DNA of 64,000 nucleotides, from the NCBI RefSeq assembly GCF_011305995.1, contig NZ_CP049910.1, positions 682,001 through 746,000 of the forward strand, read 5' to 3'. The position numbers and the translations under genes were made by a program. The notes beneath the pieces are model-generated. The model saw nothing but the letters and a program-made list of their open reading frames with translations, did no database searches and was not told the origin of the DNA. Positions 36,505 through 46,068 of the stretch are shown here, in pieces. This stretch comes from Diaphorobacter sp. HDW4A. Its GTDB lineage: Bacteria; Pseudomonadota; Gammaproteobacteria; Burkholderiales; Burkholderiaceae_C. Positions within the stretch are counted from its first letter, which is position 1; each line of letters starts with the position of its first letter.

Positions 36505-36755
36505 GGGGCACCTCCTGCCAATAGATGGTACGCCGGCGCGAAAAAACACCATCTGTCAGGGGCTTGGAAATCGATTGAAAAGGAAAGGCCTTTGCCCTTG
36601 CCACGCTTGATCTTGAATTCGACGCCCTGGTCCAGTAAGTCGCACACATCGTCGGTGCCAGGGCGGCGGGTGTGGGGCCGACCACGCTCAGGCCTTGGTG
36701 AGCCCTGTACGATTGGCTGCGCAATGCCTAGGGGCCATGCCGAGTCACATTGAGG

Positions 36756-37493
36756 TCAAAGGGATTCCCAAGTCGACACACGGGCTTGTCCGCCTGCATC
36801 CGGCGGCTCGAAAGCGAAGCCGACGCCATAGACCGAACGGATCCAGTCGTGGCCACTGCGATCAGCGCTGCGCAGCTTTTTGCGCAGGTTCTTGACGTGG
36901 CTGTCGACCGAACGCTCGTTGAGGTCCTGCGTGTCCTCGTCGTAGGACAGCTCGAGCATCTGTGCGCGCGAGAGGATGCGGTCGCGGTGCTGGATCAGCG
37001 TTTGCAGCAGGCGGTATTCGCGGTGCGTGAGCGGCACGGGTTTGCCGTAGAGCGAGACCTGTGAGAGGTTGTCGTCGAGCTGCAGCGCGCCGGTGTCTGC
37101 GGGTGCTGCGCCTGCGGTGGGCTTGCGACGGCGCAGCACGGTCTTGACGCGCGCGACCACCTCGCGTGGCGAGAACGGCTTGCAGATGTAGTCGTCCGCG
37201 CCGAGCTCAAGACCGATGAGGCGGTCGACTTCTTCGACGCGGGCGGTGAGAAGAATGATCAGTGCGTCGCCGTTTTTGCGGGTCTGGCGCAGCACTTCGA
37301 GGCCGTCCATGCCCGGCAGCATCACGTCGAGCAAGGTCAGATCGGGAGGGTTGGAGCCGAGCAGGCGTTCAAGCGCCGCGTTGCCGTCGGCTACATGTTC
37401 CGCGTCGTAGCCTGCGTGGCGCAGGTAGTCGAGCACCACGTTGGCGATGTCGGCTTCATCTTCGACGATGAGAATTCTCTGGTTGTTGGTCAT
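36756..37493 (-). CDS. OmpR-family response regulator (BaeR-like)
   Basis: 245 aa. The receiver domain has the acidic pocket EDE near residue 11, the phosphoacceptor Asp56 in LLDVMLPG and Lys in the CKPFSP loop. The C-terminal winged helix DNA-binding domain runs from about 140 (LTHREYRLLQTLI to SVYGVGFAFE). It is preceded by four bases from its sensor kinase. BaeR-like regulators usually control envelope-stress and efflux genes; the target here is unknown. Confidence 0.88.
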   Translation of the reverse strand: MTNNQRILIVEDEADIANVVLDYLRHAGYDAEHVADGNAALERLLGSNPPDLTLLDVMLPGMDGLEVLRQTRKNGDALIILLTARVEEVDRLIGLELGADDYICKPFSPREVVARVKTVLRRRKPTAGAAPADTGALQLDDNLSQVSLYGKPVPLTHREYRLLQTLIQHRDRILSRAQMLELSYDEDTQDLNERSVDSHVKNLRKKLRSADRSGHDWIRSVYGVGFAFEPPDAGGQARVSTWESL

Positions 37494-37497
37494 GATG

Positions 37498-39036
37498 TCA
37501 CTTCTCCATCAAAGGGAGGGTCAGCGTGATGCGAAGGCCGCCAAGCGGGGATTGCGCGGCGTCGATCTGGCCGCCATGGTCCTGGACAATGGAGCGGCAG
37601 ATCGCAAGGCCGAGGCCGGAGCCGCCCAGATCACCGTTTGCACGTTGTCTGGACGATTCGGTGCGGTACAGGCGCTCGAAAAGATGCGGCAACTCCTGCT
37701 CGGATACGCCGGGGTTGGTGTCGTCGAACACGATCAGCAGATGCGCGCCGGACTTGTCGCGTTGACCGGAGGCGACGATTCTCAGCTCGCCGCCGTGGTC
37801 TGTGTAGCGCAAACAGTTTTCGAGCAGGTTGAGGAACACGCGGTGCAGTTGCTGAGCATTGCCGCGCACACGCGGTGCGTTGGCGGCAAGCGCCCACTCG
37901 CGTGGTTCGTTGAGTTCGATGGAGATGTTGGTCTGATCGAAACGCGTCTGCAGCGATGCAATCGCCTCGCTGAGCTGAATCATCGGCTGCATGGGTTCCA
38001 TCTTTGCAGGCGCGATGGTGGTGGTATCGACACTGGCTCGCAGATCGCCCACCAGTTGAATGAGCCGCATGAGCTGGCGATGCAGGCGCTCAGCGGTGTG
38101 GTCATCGAACTGTCGCACGCCATCCTGAACAGCCTCGATCTCGGCGCGCATGGCGGTGAGCGGCGTGCGCAGTTCATGCGCCATGTCGCCAATCCACTGG
38201 CGGCGTGAAGTCTCCATGCTGTCAAGCTGCTGCGCCATGTCGTTGAAGGTGTGGATCAGGCGAGAGAATTCTTCGCTTTCTGTCTGCTCGGGAATGCGTG
38301 TCTGCAAATGTCCTGCAGCCAGATTTTTGGCTCCCGTCACCAGCACGCCGATGGGGCGCAGCCAGCGGTGAGCAAGCCAGACCGACAGGAGCAGGGCGAG
38401 GAGCAGGCCCGCCGCCCCGGTCCAGAGCACGAAGCCGAGCTGCTTTTCTAGAAAGGCCTTGTCGGCCTCTCGCTCCAAGCCTTCGGGCGGGTTCATCAAT
38501 AGATATCCAATGGTGCGTCCGCCCTCGTCCTTGAGCGCTGTGCGTGCATTGCCAGGCTGTGCAGGACTGCCAGCGATCAGTTGCTCCTTTGCGTCCAACA
38601 GCGACAGGCGCCTGGCCAGTCCGTCGACAGGTCTGCCGATGGCAGCGGGTGCTGGCTTCGACGCATTGGTGGGCGGGAGGATGAGCGGTGCGGACGCGAC
38701 AGGGGTTGGTGTAGTTGGTCGATTCGTAAAAAAGGGGAAACCGGGATTGCCACGTTGTTCCGCTTCCTCCGGCGCAATCCAGTTGCCCGGCGGACGTCGC
38801 AGTGCACGCCAAAGAGCAGGTTGCTCGATCAGTGGGTGCCAACTGTGATGCTGGCGGTAGACCGACTGCAGCCGCTCCGCCAGCCAGTCCATGCGTGCCA
38901 GTTCGATCTCCGCCACATACGGCCCGAGGCCACGCTGCAGGCCGAGGCGCGAGAAGCCGATGAACAGCGCCATCATCACTGCGAGCAGGATCGTGAGGGC
39001 GATGAAGGCTTTGGTTTGAAGAGACAGTCGGCGCAT
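37498..39036 (-). CDS. Sensor histidine kinase (BaeS-like)
   Basis: 512-aa membrane kinase. One helix near residues 8-26 and a second near 180-205 flank a periplasmic sensor domain with a Pro/Thr-rich stretch. A HAMP linker follows. The phosphoaccepting histidine is in GDMAHELRTPLTAMRAE. ATP-binding boxes include NLLENCLRYTD and GSGLGLAICRSIVQDHGG. Start is ATG 39036 (MRRLSLQTKAF). It is transcribed before the response regulator in one operon. Confidence 0.88.
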   Translation of the reverse strand: MRRLSLQTKAFIALTILLAVMMALFIGFSRLGLQRGLGPYVAEIELARMDWLAERLQSVYRQHHSWHPLIEQPALWRALRRPPGNWIAPEEAEQRGNPGFPFFTNRPTTPTPVASAPLILPPTNASKPAPAAIGRPVDGLARRLSLLDAKEQLIAGSPAQPGNARTALKDEGGRTIGYLLMNPPEGLEREADKAFLEKQLGFVLWTGAAGLLLALLLSVWLAHRWLRPIGVLVTGAKNLAAGHLQTRIPEQTESEEFSRLIHTFNDMAQQLDSMETSRRQWIGDMAHELRTPLTAMRAEIEAVQDGVRQFDDHTAERLHRQLMRLIQLVGDLRASVDTTTIAPAKMEPMQPMIQLSEAIASLQTRFDQTNISIELNEPREWALAANAPRVRGNAQQLHRVFLNLLENCLRYTDHGGELRIVASGQRDKSGAHLLIVFDDTNPGVSEQELPHLFERLYRTESSRQRANGDLGGSGLGLAICRSIVQDHGGQIDAAQSPLGGLRITLTLPLMEK

Positions 39037-39198
39037 GAATGGGGCGATGGAGCACCACGAGTGATTCGGCAAATGCACATGCTAAGGCACACACCAGAAT
39101 GTCGCAGTGGAAAAAAGCAGGCTTCGAGGGGCGAAGCCTGTTTGCGCACCTTTTGTCTCCACGTTGTGCAACTTGGTAGCATCAAGTTGCAATTGAGG

Positions 39199-40293
39199 TT
39201 ACTTTGTGGCAGCCTTGGCGGCCAGACGGGCCTCTTCGATCCAGCCGTCGAACATGGCCTGATGTGCCTTGATCCAGCCGTTCGCATGGCGCTCGACATC
39301 GGCGCTTTGGTTCTGTCCGTCGTGCATCAGGCGGTTCTGGGTGCTGATGTCGTTGATCGGAATGCTCATGACTTCGAACAGCCGTGCGGCCGCCGGATGG
39401 CGTTCGGCCCAGGCCTTGTTGGCGACGATGTACTCGTTGTTCAGCGGAAAGCCGTAGTTCTTGCCGTTGGGCATCTTCGTGTCCGCACCAGACTGCACGC
39501 CAGGCATCGACGAGAACGGCACCTCCAGCCAAACGACCTCCTGTCCGGGGCGCAGCACGTTGCTGAGCCAGTAGGGTGTCCAAGCGTAGTAGAGCACCGG
39601 CTTACCTTGCTTGAAGCGCGCCAGCGTGTCGGCGATCAGCGCGGGGTAGTTGCCTTGGGTGTAGTGCACCGTATCCTTGAGCTTGAAGGCATCGATCTGG
39701 TGCCACACCACCGCCTCGCCACCCCATCCCGCGTTGGGGCCGATGAGGTTGGCCTTGCCGTCACCGTCTGAGTCGAACAGCTTGGCGAGCTTGGGATCGG
39801 CGAGCTGGGACAGTTGGGTGATGCCGTGCTTCTCAGCCGTCTTCCGGTCGATCATGTAGCCCTGTGCGGCACCGGCGGAATACACCCCCTTGCGATAGAG
39901 CTTGGCGTCGCCGCCCGCGGCTTTGTAGAACTCGGAGTGGTGCGGGTTCCAGTGGTTGGCCATGAAGGTGGCGTCGCCATTGGCCACGGCGATGTGTGCG
40001 AGCGGGTATTCCAGTTCCTCATAGGGCTTGACCGTATAGCCGAGGTGCTGCATGGCCTTCATCACCAGCAGCGTCTGAAAAGTTTCCTCGGCCAGCGAAC
40101 TTTTCACCGGCGTGACGGTGATGCCCTTGCCGGGCAGCGCATCATCGGCTGGCGCATTGGCCGCCATGACGGGTACCTGACTCAACCCCATCGCGACCGC
40201 GCTCAGGCGGAGAAACTGGTGAATCACCTTGCGGCGAGACGGTGTGCCTTGAGCAGCAGTGTGGTCGGTTTGGGGGAAATTCTGGCTCATCAT
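39199..40293 (-). CDS. proX: Glycine betaine/proline ABC transporter binding protein, paralog 2
   Basis: ProX-type periplasmic receptor of 364 aa. The mature core ([35 protein letters not shown]) and the aromatic-box regions ([21 protein letters not shown]) match glycine betaine receptors. The N-terminus has SRRKVIHQFLRLSAVAMG, a twin-arginine-like export signal, unlike its neighbour. I chose ATG 40293, which has AAAGGAG upstream. It is the last gene of the leftward transporter operon and is clearly paralogous to the preceding gene. Confidence 0.85.
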   Translation of the reverse strand: MMSQNFPQTDHTAAQGTPSRRKVIHQFLRLSAVAMGLSQVPVMAANAPADDALPGKGITVTPVKSSLAEETFQTLLVMKAMQHLGYTVKPYEELEYPLAHIAVANGDATFMANHWNPHHSEFYKAAGGDAKLYRKGVYSAGAAQGYMIDRKTAEKHGITQLSQLADPKLAKLFDSDGDGKANLIGPNAGWGGEAVVWHQIDAFKLKDTVHYTQGNYPALIADTLARFKQGKPVLYYAWTPYWLSNVLRPGQEVVWLEVPFSSMPGVQSGADTKMPNGKNYGFPLNNEYIVANKAWAERHPAAARLFEVMSIPINDISTQNRLMHDGQNQSADVERHANGWIKAHQAMFDGWIEEARLAAKAATK

Positions 40294-40343
40294 TCTTGTC
40301 TTGGCTCCTTTGAATTGTTTGTTGAAATGGGCTGTCAGCTCGT

Positions 40344-41378
40344 TCAGGGACGGGGCGCCGCCGCGTCCTTGGCGAGTGTGATCCACGCGTCGAAGGTGCG
40401 TTGGTGCGCGGCGATCCAGGCGTTGGTGTGGCGCTCGATGTCGGCCTGCGAGCCCTGGCCCTGGCTCATCAGATAGTTCTGCGCGTTGATGTCGTTTACC
40501 GGCAGCTTGATGATCTCGAACAGCTTGGCGGCGGCGGGGTTCTGCTCGGCCCAGGCCTTGTTGGCGACGATCTGCTGGTTGTTGGCGATGAAGCCGTAGT
40601 TCTTGCCGTTGGCCAGCTTGGTGTCGGTGCCTGCCTGCTCGCCGGGCAGCGACGAGAAGGGCACCTGCAGCCAGACGACATCCTGTCCCGGCTTGAGCAC
40701 GTTGCTCACCCAGTAGGGCGTCCAGGCGTAGTAGAGGATCGGCTTGCCGGCCTTGTAGCGCGTGATGGTGTCCGCGATCAGCGCGGAGTAGGTGCCTTGC
40801 TTGTGGGTGATGGTGCCGCGCAGCTTGTAGGCAGTGAGCTGGTGCTCGATCATCGCCTCGCAGCCCCAGCCCGGTGTGCAGCCAGTGAGGTCGGCCTTGC
40901 CGTCGTCGTCGGCGTCGAACAGCGCGGCGATCTTCGGGTCCTTGAGCTGGCCGATGTTGGTGATCTTGTACTGGTCGGCGGTTTTCTTGTCGATCAGATA
41001 GCCCTGCGCCGCATTGGCAGAGAAGATGCCCCGGCGGTAGAGCTTGGCGTCGCCGCCCGCGTTCTTGTAGTAGTCGGCGTGCAGCGGATTCCAGTGATCG
41101 GCCATGAAGGTCGCATCACCGTTGGCGAGCGCGATATGGGCGGTCGGGTATTCCACTTCCTTGATGGCCTGCACCTCGTAGCCCAGCTTTTCGAGCGCCT
41201 TCATCACCAGCAGGGTCTGGAAGGTTTCTTCGGCGATAGAGCTTTTGAGCGGCTGCACTTTCACGCCCTTGCCGGGCAGGTCTGATGCGGCCATGACCGA
41301 TGCGCCAGTCAGTGCGATGACAGTGGCCGCCACGCTGGCGCGCGCGCATTGCGACAGAAATGTGTGTCCTTGGAACAT
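40344..41378 (-). CDS. proX: Glycine betaine/proline ABC transporter binding protein, paralog 1
   Basis: 344-aa ProX-type receptor with a Sec-type signal peptide ending near VMAAS. It has the same blocks as its paralog: [30 protein letters not shown] and [20 protein letters not shown]-type Cys residues occur in [13 protein letters not shown], absent in the other copy, and may form a disulfide. AAGGAG precedes ATG 41378. It binds betaine or a related quaternary amine and delivers it to ProW. Confidence 0.87.
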   Translation of the reverse strand: MFQGHTFLSQCARASVAATVIALTGASVMAASDLPGKGVKVQPLKSSIAEETFQTLLVMKALEKLGYEVQAIKEVEYPTAHIALANGDATFMADHWNPLHADYYKNAGGDAKLYRRGIFSANAAQGYLIDKKTADQYKITNIGQLKDPKIAALFDADDDGKADLTGCTPGWGCEAMIEHQLTAYKLRGTITHKQGTYSALIADTITRYKAGKPILYYAWTPYWVSNVLKPGQDVVWLQVPFSSLPGEQAGTDTKLANGKNYGFIANNQQIVANKAWAEQNPAAAKLFEIIKLPVNDINAQNYLMSQGQGSQADIERHTNAWIAAHQRTFDAWITLAKDAAAPRP

Positions 41379-41411
41379 AGGTGTTTTCTCCTTGTTGTTG
41401 GGCGTGAAAGA

Positions 41412-42692
41412 TCAGGCGGCGTGCTTGCCAACGGCTTGTCGAAGCGATGGCTCAGGCGCTGGGCTGGAAGGGGCTGCCTTGTCGTTGGAGCGGACCAGTC
41501 GCAGCACCAGGCCCAACGGCCCCGTGTGCCACCAGTGCGCTCCTCCGCGCTGGGTCTGTCCCATCGCTTGCGTGATGCGATCAAGCACGATGGCGAGCAG
41601 CACGATGCCAAGGCCTCCGACCGTCGCCAGACCCATGTCGAGGCGGCCAATGCCGCGCAGCACCATCTGGCCGAGGCCACCTACGGCGATCATCGAAGCG
41701 ATCACCACCATCGACAGGGAGAGCATCAGCGCCTGGTTGATGCCGGCCATGATTGACGGCATGGCGAGCGGCAGCTGCACCTTCCACAGCAGTTGCATGG
41801 GCGATGCGCCATAGGCGCGGCTGGCCTCGACGAGATCGGGGCGCACCTGACGGATGCCGAGGTTGGTCAGTCGGATCAGCGGCGGCAGCGCGAACACGAT
41901 GGTCACGATCACGCCGGGCACGTTGCCGATGCCGAACAGCATCACCACCGGCACCAGATAGACGAACGCGGGCGTGGTCTGCATGGCGTCGAGGAATGGG
42001 CGTGTGAGGCGCTGCGCACGGTCACTCGACGCGAGCGCGATACCGGCGGGCAGTCCGATGATCACGCAAAACAGCAGCGAGGTGAGCACCAGTGCGAGCG
42101 TCACCATCGCATCGGGCCAGATGCCGAGCATGGCGATGAGCAGCAGCGACACGGCGGTGCCAATGGCCAGCGCGCGGCCCGCGAACTGCCACGCCACGAG
42201 CGCCATGATGGCGAGCAGCAAAGGCCATGGCACGGCGAGCAGCGCATCAGTCACGCCGTTGAGCGTTGCGTCAATAGGCATGCGCACGCCCTGAAAGAAC
42301 GGGCGGCAGTGCTCGACTACCCAGGTCAGCCCGTCGTTGATCCAGCCCTGCACATGTGGGCCGCCTGCGGTGATCTGGCTCCACAGATGCGCGAGACCGC
42401 CGCCGCCATCGGTGGGGAGGGGCGTGGTGCCAGCGGCCGCATCCAGCCAATCGGCACCGGCCGAGGGATCGGCAGCCCCGGTGTCGGGCGTGGCCCATGG
42501 ATCGACGGAGGCGGCATTTGCTTCAGCGCCGGAGTGGGCAGGTGCCGCCGCAGTCTCGGCCCAGGGATCGGCCGCGGCGTTGGTCGTGTTGGCAGTGGCC
42601 GCATCCACTGGCGTGCTTTCTGTCGCGCTGGCCCATGGATCGGTTGCGCTCGGTTCGGTGGTGTTCTGTGTGACGACGATTTTTTCACTCAT
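41412..42692 (-). CDS. proW: Glycine betaine/proline ABC transporter permease
   Basis: 426-aa permease. The C-terminal part has the ProW membrane domain with the EAA loop [26 protein letters not shown]. The first 110 residues are an unusual soluble extension rich in Ala, Thr, Pro and Asp. It contains three DPWA motifs at about residues 18, 42 and 64. Long N-terminal extensions are known in ProW, but this low-complexity repeat form is distinctive. The gene lies 12 bases after proV. Confidence 0.88.
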   Translation of the reverse strand: MSEKIVVTQNTTEPSATDPWASATESTPVDAATANTTNAAADPWAETAAAPAHSGAEANAASVDPWATPDTGAADPSAGADWLDAAAGTTPLPTDGGGGLAHLWSQITAGGPHVQGWINDGLTWVVEHCRPFFQGVRMPIDATLNGVTDALLAVPWPLLLAIMALVAWQFAGRALAIGTAVSLLLIAMLGIWPDAMVTLALVLTSLLFCVIIGLPAGIALASSDRAQRLTRPFLDAMQTTPAFVYLVPVVMLFGIGNVPGVIVTIVFALPPLIRLTNLGIRQVRPDLVEASRAYGASPMQLLWKVQLPLAMPSIMAGINQALMLSLSMVVIASMIAVGGLGQMVLRGIGRLDMGLATVGGLGIVLLAIVLDRITQAMGQTQRGGAHWWHTGPLGLVLRLVRSNDKAAPSSPAPEPSLRQAVGKHAA

Positions 42693-42704
42693 TCATGGGC
42701 CTCC

Positions 42705-44000
42705 TTATGCTTGTGTTGTGGTGGATGTGGCGTGGGATGCGGACGAGGCGGCTTGTGTGTTCAGCGTGATCGTCGGGATTTCCTTTTGCGGCGGTGGCAC
42801 GGGCGGGGTGTCTCGGTCCAAGAATTTCAGCATCGTGGTGCGGCTGACGACACCGAGGTACTTGCCGTCATCGTCCACCACTGGCAGTGCGAACGGCCGA
42901 GCGGCAACGGCACCAAAGAGTTCGGCTACGGGTGTGGTGCTGGCCAGCGGCTCGGCGTCAGGCAGAAACGCATGCTTCAATCCGCGCATGCCTTGATGCC
43001 CTTGCAGTGCATCGCGCAGCGACTGTGACGACACCACGCCGAGAAAGCGCTTGCGCGCATTCAGCACATAGGCGTAGTCGCGGTCGGAATCTTCGAGCAG
43101 GCGAAGCGCCGCGCGGCAACCGCGATTCTCGTGCTCGGACACCACGGTGAGCGCCTGGCGCGCGATGTCCGCCGCCTTGAATACCGCTGCAGCATCCACC
43201 CCGCGCACGAATTCGCGCACATAGTCGTTGGCCGGGCTGCGCAGAATCTCGTCAGGTGTGCCGACCTGCACCACGTGGCCGTCCTTCATGATGGCGATGT
43301 GGTCGCCGATGCGCATGGCCTCGTCCAGATCGTGCGAGATGAAGACGATGGTGCGCCGCTTGATCTGCTGCAGGCGCAGCAGTTCCGACTGCATTTCTGT
43401 GCGGATGATCGGATCGAGCGCGGAGAACGCCTCGTCCATCAGCAGGATCGACGGATCGGACGCCAGCGCACGCGCCAGACCCACGCGCTGCTGCATGCCG
43501 CCCGAAAGTTCGTCGGGATAGCTCGCCCCCCAGGCACCAAGACCCACCTGCTCAAGCGCTTCCTGCGCTGCGGCAAGTCGTTCCGTGCGGTCGATGCCCG
43601 CGAGTTCAAGACCGAAGGCCGTGTTGTCGAGCACCGTCATGTGCGGCATCAGCGCGAACGACTGGAACACCATCGAGATATCCTTGCGGCGCAATGCTCG
43701 CAGGTCTCGATCGCTCAATGCATTGATGTTCTGGCCGTCCACGAGGATGCTTCCGGCGGTGGGTTCGATCAGGCGGTTGAGCATGCGTACCAGCGTCGAC
43801 TTGCCCGAGCCAGACAGGCCCATGACGACGAAGATCTCGCCCGCTTCGATGGTGAAGTTCGCGTCGAAAACGCCGATGGATTGACCGGTGCGCGCAAGAA
43901 TTTCCTGCTTGCTCAGGCCCTGCTGGACGAGTGCGAGCGCGGCATCCGGTTCGTCTCCGAATACCTTGAACACATGATCGATGATGACTTGTTTGGCCAC
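42705..44000 (-). CDS. proV: Glycine betaine/proline ABC transporter ATP-binding protein
   Basis: 431-aa ATPase from a GTG at 44000, with GGGAGG 11 bases upstream; the following AKQVIIDHVFKVFG is the ProV-like start. Walker A is GLSGSGKST, the signature LSGGMQQR, and Walker B LLMDEAFSALDP. Two CBS domains occupy the C-terminal third and in ProV/OpuA-type ATPases sense ionic strength. First gene of a proVWXX operon for osmoprotectant uptake, preceded by a leader of about 500 bases. Confidence 0.9.
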   Translation of the reverse strand: MAKQVIIDHVFKVFGDEPDAALALVQQGLSKQEILARTGQSIGVFDANFTIEAGEIFVVMGLSGSGKSTLVRMLNRLIEPTAGSILVDGQNINALSDRDLRALRRKDISMVFQSFALMPHMTVLDNTAFGLELAGIDRTERLAAAQEALEQVGLGAWGASYPDELSGGMQQRVGLARALASDPSILLMDEAFSALDPIIRTEMQSELLRLQQIKRRTIVFISHDLDEAMRIGDHIAIMKDGHVVQVGTPDEILRSPANDYVREFVRGVDAAAVFKAADIARQALTVVSEHENRGCRAALRLLEDSDRDYAYVLNARKRFLGVVSSQSLRDALQGHQGMRGLKHAFLPDAEPLASTTPVAELFGAVAARPFALPVVDDDGKYLGVVSRTTMLKFLDRDTPPVPPPQKEIPTITLNTQAASSASHATSTTTQA

Positions 44001-44157
44001 GTTGTGGGTCCTCCCGTGAGGGGTCCGCTTCGCATGCGAGAAGACCCGGGGTTGAACTCGTCCTGACGCCGACTGAAAGCCGTCAGAACACGAAGACCGA
44101 AATGACGGCAACGCCAGAACGAAGCTGCGTTGCCATACCGCGATTCCCTGATGCGGC

Positions 44158-44211
44158 GACCGAAGACAAGAAGCGCGCAGGGCCCATGAGACCCCGCGCT
44201 TGTCTCCGGTC
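44158..44211. repeat. Inverted repeat in the proV leader
   Basis: 44158-44177 (GACCGAAGACAAG...GCGCG) pairs with 44195-44211 (CGCGC...TTGTCTCCGGTC), about 16 pairs with one mismatch and a small bulge, around a 17-base loop. It lies about 160-210 bases before the proV start. There is no T run on the proV strand. Confidence 0.55.
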
Positions 44212-44483
44212 GGAGAGGGGCGGACACTTGAGATAAGTGACCAAGAGCGGCCCGGATGGCAAACGTCAAAGTTGCGCAAGGGCCTGCGGGTCGTGCGAGC
44301 GGCAGGATGTCGATAGACATGCTGGGCAGTGGACTGCCGCGGTTCACACAAGCGTCCAAAAGTTGCCGAGCAACGGGACGCGAAGGGCATCAGGGCCGGA
44401 AATTCGGCCGAGGCGCCGGAGTGGGCTCACAAAGAATGTAAACGCTATCCGGCAGGGGTATTCACCGCAAAAAACAGCGAATT

Positions 44484-44498
44484 ACCTGCATGGCAGGT
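44484..44498. promoter_or_regulatory. Palindromic operator-like site downstream of the proV promoter
   Basis: ACCTGC-ATG-GCAGGT is a perfect inverted repeat of 6+6 bases. It would lie at about +10 to +25 of the transcript from the consensus promoter, a repressor-like position. Confidence 0.5.
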
Positions 44499-44514
44499 TG
44501 TGAAACATCCTTGA

Positions 44515-44543
44515 ATTATAACCATTGCATCTTTGGATGTCAA
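44515..44543 (-). promoter_or_regulatory. Perfect sigma-70 consensus promoter toward proV
   Basis: On the minus strand TTGACA (44543-44538) and TATAAT (44520-44515) are separated by exactly 17 bases. Both hexamers are full consensus. The predicted start is near 44508, giving a leader of about 500 bases before proV. Confidence 0.75.
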
Positions 44544-44808
44544 TAATCGGATCGTTTCGTGTCTATAAGGTGGGAAGGCCAAGGCTGAACCGGCGGTTCC
44601 TCATCACCGTTTCACATGCATTTTCCAGCTATCGATATCGGGAATCCGTCAGCCCGCAGGGAAAACACCGGGCCTGCCGTGTTGACCCATATCCGCTTCG
44701 TTCCTAAAATAAAAATATGAAATGACGTTCTGAATATTGGAACAAAATAGAGCGCTTTTCGCCATCGGCCAGAGACCGGAGTCGCAGCACAGGAGCACGC
44801 AAGCCACC

Positions 44809-46005
44809 ATGTCTAGACCATTTGAAAACCTTCGCATTCTGGATTTCACACGCTTTCTGTCGGGGCCGTTCGCTACGCACCAGTTCGCGTTGCAGGGCGC
44901 GGAGGTCATCAAGATCGAACCGCCCACGGGCGACGACACGCGCACCATCACCGTCAACAAGGAACTCGCCGCGCAGAAGATGGCCCCGGCCTTCATGGCG
45001 GTGAACACCAACAAGCAAAGCGTGGTGCTCGACCTCAAGCAGCCCGCGGCCATCGAGCTCATCGGGCGGATGGTGCAGGAGGCTGACATCGTCTGGGAGA
45101 ACTTCCGCCCGGGCGTCATGGACAAGCTGGGCCTTGGCTACGAGGCGCTCCGGGCGCTGAATCCGCGCCTCATCTACTGCTCGATCTCGGGCTTTGGCCA
45201 TACGGGGCCGGAAAAGCACACGCCGGCGTTCGACGGCAAGATCCAGGCGATGTCAGGCGTGATGTCGATCACCGGCGAGCCCGAGCATGGGCCCATGCGT
45301 GCGGGCTTTGCGCTCTGCGATGTGCTCAGCGGCATGACGGCGGCCTTCGCCGTGTCCACCGCTCTGTACCAGCGCACGCAGACCGGGCTAGGTCAGCATG
45401 TGGACGTGTCCATGCTCGACGCGAGCCTGAGTTTTCTGTCCACGCAGGTGGCGGACTTCACCATCACCCAAACGCCGCAGCGTCAGTTCGGCAACCTCTC
45501 GATGAGCCGCAAGCCCACGGCCGATCGCTTCCAATGCGGCGATGGCTACATCGTGCTTGCGGCGATGACCGAGGCGCAATTCCAGCGCCTGTTTGCAGCG
45601 CTCGACCGGGAGGATGTGCTGGAGGATGAGCGCTTCAAGGACTGGTTCACGCGCTACGAACACCGCGCCGCACTGCGCGAGATCATCGAGTCGGCTTTTG
45701 GTGCGCGACCGCCGGAATACTGGGAGCCGGTGCTCGAGCGTGCCGACGTGCCCTGCGCTCGCGTGATGCGCATCGACGAGATCGTGGACCACCCGCAACT
45801 GCGTGCGCGTCAGGTGCTGCAAACGGTGGTGTCGCCGCTCGGCACGCACATGCTGGTCGGCCCCGGGTTCCATCTGGGAGGCGAGGAGGGCGGCGGTGGC
45901 GTGATCCACTCCGCCGCGCCACGGCTTGGCGAGCACACGGGGGAGGTGCTGCGCGCCATGGGCCTTCAGGATGAAGACATCGCGGCGCTGAGCGCTCGCA
46001 CTTGA
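44809..46005 (+). CDS. CaiB/BaiF family CoA-transferase
   Basis: Class III CoA-transferase of 398 aa from ATG 44809. The opening FENLRILDFTRFLSGPFATHQFALQGAEVIKIE is characteristic. The catalytic Asp is in HTPAFDGKIQAMSG, and GLGQHVDVSMLDASL is conserved. Such enzymes move CoA between carboxylic acids, such as formyl, carnitine or succinyl groups. It leads an operon with a Bug receptor and a PrdB-like protein, so it probably activates or deactivates an imported carboxylate. The acid is unknown. Confidence 0.88.
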   Translation: MSRPFENLRILDFTRFLSGPFATHQFALQGAEVIKIEPPTGDDTRTITVNKELAAQKMAPAFMAVNTNKQSVVLDLKQPAAIELIGRMVQEADIVWENFRPGVMDKLGLGYEALRALNPRLIYCSISGFGHTGPEKHTPAFDGKIQAMSGVMSITGEPEHGPMRAGFALCDVLSGMTAAFAVSTALYQRTQTGLGQHVDVSMLDASLSFLSTQVADFTITQTPQRQFGNLSMSRKPTADRFQCGDGYIVLAAMTEAQFQRLFAALDREDVLEDERFKDWFTRYEHRAALREIIESAFGARPPEYWEPVLERADVPCARVMRIDEIVDHPQLRARQVLQTVVSPLGTHMLVGPGFHLGGEEGGGGVIHSAAPRLGEHTGEVLRAMGLQDEDIAALSART

Positions 46006-46068
46006 CAGCCCGGAAGTAGCCGGAACCGTTCATTCATTCAGCGTGATTTGGAAAAGGAAGCCTTCGCC

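Larger units (their letters stand above)
44001..44808. other. Long intergenic region and leader of the proV operon
   Basis: About 800 bases without a supported gene between divergent proV and the CoA-transferase gene. It holds a consensus promoter toward proV, a palindrome just inside the transcript, and a hairpin-forming inverted repeat in the leader; these are listed separately. A GCAGGGAAAAC motif like that upstream of the fumarase lies at 44656-44666. Confidence 0.6.

Noticed and set aside
36505..36755. Additional small gene upstream of the 75-aa protein on the minus strand
   Set aside because: A frame beginning near 36647 has plausible residues (DLLDQGVEFKIKRGKGKG) but no ribosome site and runs on out of frame through the next gene; it cannot be separated from chance.
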